Assembly (NCBI GenBank): GCA_024760905.1
Contig: CM045733.1
Coordinates: forward strand, 71,020,001-71,084,000
Direction of reading: 5' to 3'
DNA: 64,000 bases
DNA from: Plotosus lineatus
Taxonomy: Eukaryota; Chordata; Actinopteri; Siluriformes; Plotosidae
Within the stretch, counting starts at the first letter, position 1, and each line of letters starts with the position of its first letter. The notes beneath the pieces were generated by a model, which worked only from the letters and a program-made list of their open reading frames with translations, ran no database searches and was not told where the DNA came from. Below, piece by piece: positions 13,301-26,400 of this stretch. The position numbers and the translations under genes are program-made.

Positions 13301-16300
13301 CTTGTAATCAGTATGTATTACTGTGTATTGCTGGAGTCTCATTTACCTGTTTTTTCTTTAAAATGTGTGAGACACCGATGAAGTCTATGTCATATGCAAA
13401 AATGTATAAAATGCTTAAGGGTTCACAAACTTTCAAGCACTACTGTATACACCAATTAAATATACAGGGATCCCTCACTTTCCGTGGTTAATTGGCACCA
13501 AGATCCCCCCCGCGACCGCCGAATTCCGCAAATAGGATCGACCTCTCCGACTGACGCATATGTACATGTATGTGTATATAATATCAATAAATACATATTC
13601 AACACTATAAATGCTGATAATAACAAACATTTAAAAAGAATGCATAAGATATAAATAAAATATAAATACACACATACACAGATGCACCTCACATAAAAAT
13701 GTAAGTAGTTTTGATGTTGAGTTTTGGGTTGTTCGTTTGTTTGTTTTTAGTTTGTTTTTTGCATAATTGGCCTTGTTTTGCAGCATTTTCCTTAACTTTC
13801 TCCCCTATTCTTCCTTAATTCCCTGATTTTTTAATTTGATGAATATTAAAAAAAAAACAAAAAACAATAAGACTTTCTCCGGAAGAAACAACAGTTTCGC
13901 ACACACAGACGCACGCACGCACAAACACACAGATGCACGCACGCACACACAAACACACAGATGCACGCGCGCACACACAAACACATGCACGCGCGCACAC
14001 ACACATGCACGCGCGCACACACACATGCACGCGCGCACACACACACACATGCACGCGCGCACACACACACACATGCACGCGCGCACACACACACATGCAC
14101 GCGCGCACACACACACACACATGCACGCGCGCACACACACACACATGCACGCGCGCACACACACACACATGCACGCGCGCACACACACACACACACGCAT
14201 GCGCGCACACACGCACGCACACACGCATGCGCGCACACACACACACACGCACGCCAAGACACACACACACATGCACGCTACAAGCATTACACACACACAC
14301 ACGCATGCGCCGCACACACGCACGCATTACACGCATGCGCTGCGACACACGCTACAAGCACACACGCTACAAGACACAGATGCACGCGCGCACGCACACA
14401 GATGCACGCTGCAAGACGCGACATTAGATGCACGCTACGACGCACACAGATGCACGCTACAAGACGCGACACAGATGCACGCGCGACGCGACACAGATGC
14501 ACGCTACAAGACGCACACAGATGCACGCTACAGCGACGACACAGATGCACGCTACAAGACGCGACACAGATGCACGCTACAGACGCGACACAGATGCACG
14601 CTACAAGACGCATTACAGATGCACGCTACAAGACGCACACAGATGCACGCGCGCACGCACACAGATGCACGCGCGCACGCACACAGATGCACGCGCGCAC
14701 GCACAAACAGATGCAGGCGCGCACGCACGCGCACAGATGCAAGCGCGCGCACAGATGCACGCACGCGCGCGCGCACGCACAGATGCACACACACGCACGC
14801 GCACGCACAGATGCACACACACGCACAGATGCACGCACACGCACACACACAGATGCACGCGCGCACACAGATGCACGCACACGCACACACACAGATGCAC
14901 GCGCGCACACAGATGCACATGCGCGCACACAGATGCACATGCGCGCACACAGATGCACATGCGCGCACACAAACACACACACACACAGATGCACGCGCGC
15001 GCGCACACACAGGAGCGCACCTCACATAAAAATATAATCAAATCAGAATGCTTCCAAGCCTGGCTGTCAAGCAAGCACAGTGCACTGCTCTCTTAAAGTG
15101 AGTAAAGCAATTAACAAATGTAAAAAAAATATCCAATGGTGAGCTGATTCAATTTATGCATCTGTGTTCTGAATTATACAACAAACCAAACTTTGAATTG
15201 GAGTCAATTCCTGACAGATTTAAGAGGTATAGGAGCTATTTTCAAGGGTGTCACAGACACTTATTTCGCACAAATATCAAATGTGCGAATCAGATGATTT
15301 GCTGTGGCGACCCCTGAAAAAGGGAAAAGCCGAAAGGAAAAGAAAATCACTGTGATCAACAACACAGTTACACGGTACGTCCGTACACCAGCAGCGTTCC
15401 ACAAGAAAGGATGCTGGTATGCCCGGATGCTGGGAAATTCGTCTCGTCAGTTTGCAAGATTTCAGAGCCGAGTCAACCGGAGTACCAAACCCGAGTCGTT
15501 AGCAACCATTTTAGCAACCGTTAGCAAAGCATTTTCCTTAGCTTTTCCCTATTTTTTAATTTCCTCATTTTTTTATTTTTCGATTAATATTTTTAAAAAA
15601 ACCTGCGATGCACTGAAGCCGCATAAACTGAAGCATGAAGTAGCAAGGGATCACTGTAATAATAATTAATAATAAAACAAGAATAAAGAATAAGTCAACT
15701 AACCCTTCCGATCATCGACTGCGGCAAAGATGTCATGTGGGCGCAAAGATGTCAAGTGGGCAGGCATGAGGTCATGTATAAAAGAGAATTTTATGCATGT
15801 ACAAGCTACGAATGTCAGTGAGCAAAGGTTCGTGGTGATCCCCCACAAAGTCAATGCTTCTCAAATAGTGCCTGGGGGAACATGCTTTTTTGCCATACTG
15901 TACTAGAGCTAAGTGTAATTGCACATCCTCTACAGTAGGTGGCAGTGGTGCTCTCATTGTGTTCCCTCTAGTGTAGGAAACACAGTGAACGCGCCACCGC
16001 CACCTACTGTAGACAATGTGCGATTAGGTGGCAGTGCCACTCATTATTGTGTTATGGTGTAGGCAAAAAGCACCAAACAAGCGATATGAAGTGTAGTAAA
16101 CACTATTTACAGTTGCGCGGGGCACGGGGTGCTGGGGATGAAGTGGGGGGGGGGGGGGGGACATGCAATATTTTTTTCTTCTTATAGAAGGCATCACGAA
16201 AATAATCGAGAAGCACTGCACAAGGCATTCTAAAGCCATTTCCCCAGCAGAGCTTGTAAATCAAAATTTGCTGGTTGGATGGGGCAGATTTTTGGTGGGA

Positions 16301-17635
16301 TCGAAGCTCGCATCATGGAAAATTCATTATAAAAGCCACTCATAAGTCAAGGTAGCGCTGTACTCTACTCTGCATCACAGTGAGCATGTACTTTATAGCA
16401 GACGGCCATCACAACAGGCACCCGTGTCACAGTGACTTCATCACAGCTGGCGTGCACGTCGCACTGGCCTAACATCACAGCCACTGTGTCACAAGAGAAA
16501 GATAGCAAAAAAGCTTCTCACTCAAGATGAGAAGTGCATAGTTACATATATTTGGCACTGTATATACAGAGGGTGGACAAAATAATGGAAACACCTAACA
16601 TTTTGGCATCATAATCTTTGAACATAATTTAAACAATAAAAACTTGGCATATGTATTGATTCATACTTGTGAATTGTTTCCAATGGAATTTTAAGCCATT
16701 CTTCAGTTAGAATACCCTCCAATTCTTTCAGAGACAATGGCGGGCTTGTGCTTTGCTGAGGATGGTTTTCCCTCCGTTTCAAAGGCAGTCATTACTTTTG
16801 AGACAGTACCTCTTGAAACACCGAACATTTGGGCAGTTTTTGTTACACTAGCGCCTACCATACGAGCACCAACAATTTGGCCTCTTAAAATCTGAACGGT
16901 CTGCCATTATGGGGTATGATTGTATTCAATATCTAAAAAATGTTCTCAATATCTGAAAAAGGAAAAAAAAGAACAACATTTATTTTACACCAACATATCA
17001 AATAAACTTATTATACAAAAAATAATAACATGCCAAGTTTTGATTGTTTAAATTATGTTCAAAGATTATGATGCCAAAATGTTAGGTGTTTCCATTACTT
17101 TGTCCACCCTCTGTATATACAGTGCCAAATATAACACCGAAAAGAAAATCTGTAAAAGATTGTCAGATTTGGAGTTATATTTTTCTGTCAAATATTTTAA
17201 GGTTCAAAATTTTAAAAGTCAAATGATTGCAAAAATAGTTTGCCAGTTCCAACACAAATCAAAGTTTAATAAAGAGTAGGCCCCCGTTATTCGCGGGGGT
17301 CAATTTCGGTCCCTCCCACAAATCCAGATAATCCGCGAGTTCTGTACCTGGAAGTAAAACCCCATGTAAAATACTTCATGCGCTAAAATATGCTGCTTAA
17401 ACACATTCTGCAGTATTAATATAGTAAAATGTAGTAATGATTCAAAAAACGTTTTAATTTTGCACTGTGATATTTATTAACAAAATGTATACAGACGCTC
17501 CCCTTACGTTCATCCGTTTTACGTTTTTAAAAAAAAGAAAAAAAAAAAAAAAGAAAAAAGTCAAATTATGAGTTTAGACGTACCTACGTAGTACGCTGAC
17601 GTAATGACGCTGCATTCATTGTTTACAAACTACAG

Positions 17636-17703
<68 letters not shown>

Positions 17704-18606
17704 AGTTATACAGCGTATTACCCTTGTGTTAAGACGTCGTCTCTGTGATCGGTGTTTACACTGTTTTGCGGACTTTTGTAACCCTATGCAAATCTGGTTG
17801 GTCAGAAGTGTAAGCCTACTAGCATGGGTGCAAGTCTCATACACAGAGATTAATTAACTATCTGCTCAGATCGGCACAATCTTTATATTTCTTTTAGCAG
17901 AATCCTAAGAGTGTATGCTTATTTTTATATTAATATTCATTAGGATTTGTACTTGTTCTTTGTATGCATCTCTTGAATAAAGTTTACTTTACTGTGAAGT
18001 CCGCATAACCCACAGCAAGTACACTAATTTTGCAAGTACACTACTTTCGGTATTGAGCGCCTCACATATTGTAAGTGTTGATTGACTGTTTTAAGCTTCA
18101 TGTAAAGTGACTCGGTATAAATAAGTGACTTGTTTGAAATTAATGTTGATATTATTTGATATATTTGATATTATTATGGTCATAATAATTGATTTAGGGG
18201 TATTTTATGAGATACGGTAATGGTATTTATGGATGTATAGTACAGTATGAGCGTCATACGTCACACGTCATTGTAATAACTTACGTTCACTTTCGACTTG
18301 TGTTCGGCCGTCCGGAACCAATCAAAAACGTAAGTCGGGGAGCGTCTGTAAACATACAGAGACGCTCCCCGACTTATGTTCATCCGTTTTACGTTTTTTA
18401 TTTATTTATTTATTTTACGGGGTTTTTTTTTTTTCAAAATATCTTTGAATCTATGAAAATATTTTTTCAAAAAAAAAAAACAAACTCAAATTTTGAATTT
18501 AGACGTACCTATGTAGTACGCTGACATAATGACGCAACATTCATTGTTTACAAACTACAGACTGAGTGTATCTATATAGACACAAACACACACACACACA
18601 CACACT

Positions 18607-18651
<45 letters not shown>

Positions 18652-21600
18652 TGGTCCTTCTAAAAAAATTAGCATATTGTGATAAAGTTCATTATTTTCT
18701 GTAATGTACTGATAAAAATTAAACTTTCATATATTTTAGATTCATTGCACATCAACTGAAATATTTCAGGTCTTTTGTTGTTTTAATACTGATGATTTTG
18801 GCATACAGCTCATGAAAACCCAAAATTCCTATCTCAAAAAATTAGCATATTATGAAAAGGTACTCTAAACGAGCTATTAACCTAATCATCTGAATCAACG
18901 AATTAACTCTAAACACCTGCAAAAGATTCCTGAGGCTTTTAAAAACTCCCAGCCTTGTTCATTACTCAAAACCACAATCATGGGTAAGACTGCCGACCTG
19001 ACTGCTGTCCAGAAGGCCATCTTTGACATCCTCAAGCAAGAGGGCAAGACACAGAAAAAAATCTCTGAGCGAATAGGCTGTTCCCAGAGTGCTGTATCAA
19101 GCCACCTCAGTGGGACGTCTGTGGAAAGGAAAAAGTGTGGCAGAAAACGCTGCACAACCAGAAGAGGTGACCGGATCCTGAGGAAGATTGTGGAGAAGGG
19201 CCGATTCCAGGCCTTGAGGGACCTGTGGAAGCAGTGGATTGGGCTACAGGTGCCGCATTCCCCAGGTCAAGCCACTTTTGAACCAGAAACAGCGGCAGAA
19301 GCTCTTGACCTGGGCTACAGAGAAGCAGCACTGGACTATTGCTCAGTGGTCCAAAGTACTTTTTTCGGATGAAAGCAAATTTTGCATGTCATTCAGAAAT
19401 CAAGGTGCCAGAGTCTGGAGGAAGACTGGGGAGAAGGAAATGCCAAAATGCCTGAAGTCCAGTGTCAAGTAGCCACAGTCAGTGATGGTCTGGGGTGCCA
19501 TGTCAGCTGCTGGTGTTGGTCCGCTGTGTTTTATCAAGGGCAGGGTCAATGCAGCTAGCTATCAGGAGATTTTGGAGCACTTCATGCTTCCATCTGCTGA
19601 AAAGCTTTATGGAGATGAAGATTTTCATTTTTCAGCACACCTGCTCACAGTGCCAAAACCACTGGTAAAATGGTCTACTGACCATGGTATTACCGTGCTC
19701 AATTGGCCTGCCAACTCTCCTGACCTGAACCCCATAGAGAATCTGTGGGATATTGTGAAGAGAAAGTTAAGAGACACCAGGCCCAACACTGTGGATGAGC
19801 TTAAGGCCGCTATCGAAGAATCCTGGGCCTCCATAACACCTCAGCAGTGCCACAGGCTGATTGCCTCCATGCCACGCCGCCTTGAAGCAGGCATTTCTGC
19901 AAAAGGATTCCCGGCCAAGTATTGAGTGCATAACTGAACATAATTATTTGAAGGTTGACATTTTTGTATTAAAAACACTTTTTTTTTATTGGTCGGATGA
20001 AATACAGTAGGCCCTTGACATTAGCACAGGGGTTCGGTTCAGGGCCCTCCCGTGAATCGAGATAAACCGCGAGTTCTGTACCCGGAGCAGCTGTAAATAA
20101 AATACTATGTATCTATTACATGCGCTAAAATATGATTCTTAAACACATTCTATAGTCAGTCTTACTCATTAATACAGTACTAATGTAGTAAAATGTAGTA
20201 ATGATTAAGAAAAACTTTTCAATTTTTACTGTTATATTTATAGATGCTAAAATATAAACATTATACAGCATACGCATAAAACTCCTTTCAGTGCATTCTC
20301 TTTATAAACATACAGCACTGTAGTTTTCAAAAATGCCCACTAGAGGAACGTACTGTATTGCATTAGGCATGACACGACTGAATTCAGGTATTAACTGCAT
20401 TAAGTCCGATCAGCTCAGCCACACCCCCCCAGCCGGAGCCAAAGTACAAAACAGAGTTTTAGAGTGATAGAGTAAGACGCGTTACAAACCAAGGAAGCGG
20501 TGATATTGATGCGAGTTAATCCTCTGGTGCAGAGCTGAGCGTGCGTTGTGGGAGTAAATAAGAATAGTGAATTCAGGTGTGAGCAGCTCAGCTACGCCCC
20601 TTAGGAAGTAAACAGTTAGTGAGAGGCACAGCGCCAAAATCAAAGTCCTCCAAAACACAGACCATAACAAAAAGGACATAAAAGAACAAGAGATGTAATA
20701 AATGGATAAACAAAACAAAATGAGAAACATGCTACACCACAGTAAATAAAATATAACACACAAACATTTTAAACATTTCCTTAGGTCATGTACTGGAATA
20801 ATAATTAAAAAAGACTTAAATTGTGGAGTGTTTTACAACAGTTCAAACATTACACAGCAATGACGTGACTTCAGAGGAAACTCGTTTCTTCCGGAGAAAG
20901 TCTTATTTCTTCAGAAGAGACATGCAAACCTCATTACCTTTTTCTGGTGCTTAAGCAGGCGTTTGAGTGACATCATAGAACTTAACTGATAATTAAAACA
21001 CACTAAAAAAGGCTCATTGCCAAATTGTGCGCGAACGAGGAAAAAGGGGCGTTACATCACCCCAACCAATCAGCAGGAAGGAGGACAGCCATTGGCTGAA
21101 TTTGAATCACGGGCGAGCTGCTCGGCAGTCCGTGACTACTCAAACCGCAAGTGCAAAACCGCGAATAGTCAAGGGCCTACTGTATGCTAATTCTTTGAGA
21201 TAGGGATTTTTGGTTTTTCTTTACTTTTTTGCCAAAATGATCAATATTAAAACAATAAAAGGCTTGAACTACTTCAGTTGTGTGTAATGAATCTAAAATA
21301 TATGAAAGTCTAATGTTTATCAGTACATTCCAGAAAATAATGAACTTTATCACAATATGCTAATTTTTTGAGAAGGACCAGTATTTTTATTGATGATAAA
21401 ATATAAACATTAAACAGCATATACTGTTGTAAAGCACTCAATTTAAAGTCTTTTTCAATTATTATTCCATTACAGTACCTAAGTTAATTCTTAAAATCTC
21501 ACGCACAGACATTCTATGTTCTGTAGCATGTTTAACAAATAAAACCAAAATTATAAACTTTATTACGCTTCATGTCCTTTTACATTGAACTTTGAGTGAC

Positions 21601-23398
21601 GTCGTAAGGTCAACCGATCATAGACAAGCATAGTGCAAAACATGAACAAACAAATTAAAACGAACAAAGAAACAATTTGACTCTCCGCGACATCGCCTTC
21701 TGGGCAGCGCCATCTTGGAGACGTCACTCCAAGTTCAATGTAAAAGGACATGAAGAGTACTGTAATAAAGTTTATCCTTTTGGTATCGTTTGTTAAACAT
21801 GCTACAGAACAAAATCTCACGCATAAACATGAACTTCGGTACTGTACCGGAATAATAATTGAAAAAGATTTTAATATAACAGTTCAGAGAAAACCGTCAT
21901 TTCTCAGGAGAAAGTCTTATTTCTTCAGAAGAGACATGCACCATTTTGTATTGCTTAGTCAGAGAAGACGCATAGCGTTTGAGTGGTATCATAGAGCTTA
22001 ACTGGTAATTAAAACAACACACACACAAAAAAAGAGGCTTATTGACACCTTGTGCGCGAATGAGGGAAAAGGGGTGGCACATCAGCTCAACCAATCAGGA
22101 GAAAGGAGGACAGCCATTGGCTGAATTTGAATCACGTGCCGGTTGCTCGGCAGTCAGCGAATACTCAAACCGTGCGTGCAAAACCGCCTATGACTTTTGA
22201 CTTTTCAGTCAAACTTTGACTATTCAGTCAAAGGCCTACTGTAGTTTTAATTTACTACTATATGAATGTTGGAACTATGCAAATGTTGGAACTATGCAAA
22301 AATGTTGGAACTATGCAAAGAAAAGGTAGAGAGCTGGCTGACATGATGCAGAGGAGGAAAATGGACATACTGTGTGTTCAGGAGACCAGATGGAAAGGTA
22401 GCAAAGCTAAAAGCTTAGGAGCAGGGTTTAAGCTATTTTATCACGGTGTGGATGGGAAGAGAAATGGAGTAGGAGTCATCTTGAAGGAGGGGTTTGTCAG
22501 GAATGTTCTAAAAGTGAAAAGAGTGCCAGACAGAGTGATGAGTCTCAAGTTAGAAATTGAAGGTGTAATGCTCAATGTTGTTAGTGCTTATGCCCCACAG
22601 GCAGGATGTGAGCTAGAAGAGAAGGAGAGATTCTGGAGTGAGTTAGATGAAGTGATGCAGAGTACCCCCAGAGGTGAAAGAGTGGTCATTGGTGCAGACT
22701 TCAATGCTTACCTGTATGAAATGATCTCTTTTAAGTGGTTGGTTAGAAGTTTCCCACCTACATTTATTCTGTGGAGCCAAAAGAGAAGCATGAACAACAT
22801 GTTCAAACAGATTACTTTTAAAAGTCTTACTCTGAATTAACTATGAACACCTGACCTGCAAATGCCATCCTTCATCTTCCTTCCTCTACAGTAAGGGATG
22901 ATGTGTGTGAAGGAGAAGCCACTATCCACCACGATGCAACACAACTCTGAATTGTACTCATAGAAGTGTCTGTGCACACTCAAAGTGCCAGCTGAAACAT
23001 GGCAGAGTACATAGTGTTATTAATTTATCACCAATGCTTTAGCTATTACTTTAAACTATCCCAAGACTGAGATGACCAGTCTCAAAATTTATTTTGTACA
23101 CCTCAGGCTTCTCTCAATTACCGTTTTAGACAGGAAAAACACTTAACAATCTCTATACGTAGTACTATTGTCTTTCCTTAATCATAATCACCTACTGTAT
23201 GCTAATTCTTTGAGATAGGGATTTTTGGTTTTTCTTGACGTTTTTGCCAAAATTATCAATATTAAAACAATAAAAGGCTTGAACTACTTCAGTTGTGTGT
23301 AATGAATCTAATATTATACGAAAGTCTAATGTTTATCAGTACATTACAGAAAATAATGAACTTTACCACAATATGCTAATTTTTTTTTAGAAGGACCA

Positions 23399-23469
<71 letters not shown>

Positions 23470-26400
23470 TAAAATCAGTTATATAGCGTGTTACCTTTGT
23501 GTTAAGAGGTCGTCTCTGTTGTCTTTGTGTTTACACTGTTTTGCGGACTTTTGTAACCCTAAGCAAATATGGTTGGACAGAAGTGTAAGCCTACTAGCAT
23601 GGGTGCAAGTCTCATACACAGAGATGAATTATCTGCTCGGATCGGCGCAATCTACCATGCAACCTCAGTTAAGCAAAGAGAGTTGTAAAATGAATGAAAA
23701 CACCAATCCAGAAAAGAAAGAGAACTCTCCGCTCTGCTGGTGATTCACATCAGTGCAGGCTGAGTACTAAACCAGTATTCAACGACGCCCTTGCTCACTA
23801 GAAAGACCGGAAGGCCGTATAACCCACACTTTGTGTCAAGCACAGCGAGTGCACTACTTTCGTTTTTTTTTTTTAGTTTCGGTTAACAAGCAGAATGATC
23901 GCATCATAGAGAATGTTGGTTATATTTGATATTGTATTTGATATTTGATGAGTGAATTTGATTAAAAATTGAAATTATTTTGCTTGAATTCAATTTATTT
24001 GTAAAATAATATCAAATATATCAAATATTATCAACATTAATTTCAATGTTATGTTTATAATAATTGATTTAGGGGTGTTTTATGATATACGGTTATGGTA
24101 TTTATGGATGTATAGTACAGTATGAGCATCATACGTCACACGTCACTGTAACAACTTACACTCACGTTCTACTTACGTTCGGCCGTCTGGAACCAATTAA
24201 AAACATAGGTCGAGGAGCGTTTGTAGATATAATTTCATACTTTGAACTTACCATTGATTCGGAGAGCTGCTTGAAACTGATACTCTTCAAACAAAATTTC
24301 ATTCATGGATTCTTGAATTGATGTAAAGTTGAAGAAGGGCTCAGTTATAATTATGTTGGTATCAGCAAAGTCCACCTTCAAAAAAGTCATAGCAAAATCA
24401 CTGCATAAAATTTATATGCGCAGAACACATTGTGTTGTGTAAAATTCTGACTTGATATGCACACTTAAATATTTTATTTCAGAGATGCATAGATATACAT
24501 GTATGTACATTCATTTATTTATTCTCTTAGCGACGCTAAACCTAATTAGGGTCGTGGGAAAGCTGGTGCCTATCTCAGCTGACTCTGGGTGAAGGTGGAT
24601 ACACCCTGAACAGCTCATCAGACCATTGCAGGGCCAACACACAAACAACCATTCCTACCTAGGGGCAATTTAAAACAGCCAATTAACCTAATTTGCTTGT
24701 TTTTGGACTGTGGAAGGAAACCATGCTAGCATGGAAGAACATGTACATGCACACACAACCACCTGAGCCTGGGAATTGAACCAAGGCTTTCTCACTGCGA
24801 GATAGAACTTTTAACGACTGCACTATAGTGCCACCCCCTTTTACATGTACAGAACTTTTATTTAAAAATTAAGGGGCCACTTTTAATGGAGATTCCCATA
24901 GTCTTATAATTTTTTCAAGGGTTGCATATTTGCAGTTTATTTTCCTTATATAAAAAGATATGGCAGTCTTTTTCTTCTTTTCCTTTCGGCTTTTCCCTTC
25001 AGAGGTCGCCACAGCAAACCATCCGCCTCCATCTCACTCTATCCTCTGTATCTTCTACTCTTACTCCAACCACCTTCATGTCCTCCTTCACCACATCCAT
25101 AAATCTCCTCTTTGGTCTTCCTCTAGGCCTTCTGCCTGGTAGTTGCAACCTCAGCCACGTCCTCCTACCAATATACTCACCATCCTTCCTCTGTACATGT
25201 CCAAACCATCTCAATCTGGCCTCTCTGACTTTGTCTCCAAAACCTCTAACATGTGCTCTCCCTTTGATGTGCTCATTCCTGATCGTATCCATCCTCGTTA
25301 CTCCCAAAGAGAACCTCAACATTTTCATCTCTGCTACCTCCAGCTCTGCCTCCCGTTTTTTTCCCCACTGCCACTATTTCTAAACCATACAACATCGCTG
25401 GCCTCGACACCGTCTTGTACACTTTTCCTTTCATTCTTGCCAATACCCTCCTATCACACATCACACCGGACACTTTTCTCCAACCATTCCAACCTGCCTG
25501 CACACGCTTCTTCACCTCTTTTCCACACTCCCCACTGCTCTGGATTGTTGAACCGAAGTACTTAAAGTCCTCCACCGTCCTTATCTCTGCTCCCTGTAAC
25601 CTCACCATTCCTCTTGGGTCCTTGTCATTCTCAGTATACATGTATTCTGTTTTACTGAGGCTAACCTTCATTCCTCTACTTTCCAGGGCATACCTCCACC
25701 TCTCTAGATTTTCCTGCACTTGTTCTCTGCTCTCACTACAGATCATAATGTCATCTTGCAAACATCATAGTCCATGGGGAATCTTGTCTAACCTCGTATG
25801 TCAGCCTGTTCATCACCATTGCAAACAAGAAGGGGCTCAGAGCTGACCCTTGATGCAGTCCTACCTCCACCTTCCTCCTCTGTCAGCAAGCTCTCGACCT
25901 TTTTCTTTCATAGTTCCAACATCTAAAGTCCCTACTCTCAGTCCTAGACTCACACCTTTCCTCTTTTCTCTCCGCCTACGTACACGCCTCCCGCCTCTCC
26001 TTCTTCGACTAACAGCAGTCCAATTTCCACCAGCACCCTTGTTGGTTAACAGCACTGATGGCGGTCGTTGTTAGCCCGGGCCGCGACTGATCCGGTATAA
26101 ATATTGTTTTGATCATTTTCATCATAATTTTGCCAGAAGTTTTATGTTGGCTGCCCTTTCTGTCGCAACCCTCTGTATTCATCCGGGCTTGGGACGAGCG
26201 TGAGGGTGAACACTGGCTTGTCCCCCACCCCCTTACTGCTGCATTCCGTTCCCGGATTACAAACCCCGGTGGCGGAAAAATCTCTCTCGCTCACTGCGCT
26301 GCTGCTGGGATGGCGAGAACACTGCTTGCCATGAGCACAAAGGGTTTGGTGGCATGTTCTCTCCACCAACACAGCAGATCAAAAACACTGAGACTCTCAA

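Larger units (their letters stand above)
13464..15656. mobile_element. Pogo-like family D element(s) holding a 1.1-kb array
   Basis: Left end CAGGGATCCCTCACTTTCC and right end, inverted, CAGTGATCCCTTGCTACTTC, with TA on both sides (13462-13463, 15657-15658). Both halves contain CACCTCACATAAAAAT next to the array, so this may be one expanded element or two copies joined in the array. It contains a SINE/LINE tail at 15270-15345. Confidence 0.65.
18651..21381 (+). mobile_element. Tc1-like element, copy 1, with a pogo-like element inside
   Basis: Left end CTGGTCCTTCTAAAAAAATT; right end, inverted, CTGGTCCTTCTCAAAAAATT. It encodes a broken transposase (18980-19925). At 20005-21182 a family B element interrupts it within GAAA-TA-TGCTAA, the uninterrupted site seen at 31886-31900. 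It lies in ACTR6 intron 6. Confidence 0.88.
17274..22241. mobile_element. Pogo-like family B element broken by family C and Tc1 insertions
   Basis: The left piece (17274-17491) starts TAGGCCCCCGTTATTCGCGG and runs to TTTATTAACAAAATGTA. The right piece (21384-22241) resumes at TTTTTATTGATGATAAAATA and ends AAAGGCCTACTG-TA. The two pieces follow each other in the order seen in the element at 48910-50889 (read inverted), with about 20 bases of overlap. Between them are one complete and one partial family C copy and a Tc1 element. That they were once one element is inference. Confidence 0.6.

Noticed and set aside
13898..15017. Regular repeats that might suggest a CRISPR array
   Set aside because: There are no unique spacers; units grade into each other, and the genome is eukaryotic.
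13836..15029. Very long open frames (up to 397 codons) on both strands
   Set aside because: They are products of the CA/CACGC array, which lacks stop codons in several frames. The His/Thr/Ala or Cys/Val repeats are not a protein.
19482..19925. Intact-looking transposase ORF
   Set aside because: It is the C-terminal part of Tc1 copy 1; the second catalytic Asp block is lost and the frame upstream is broken.
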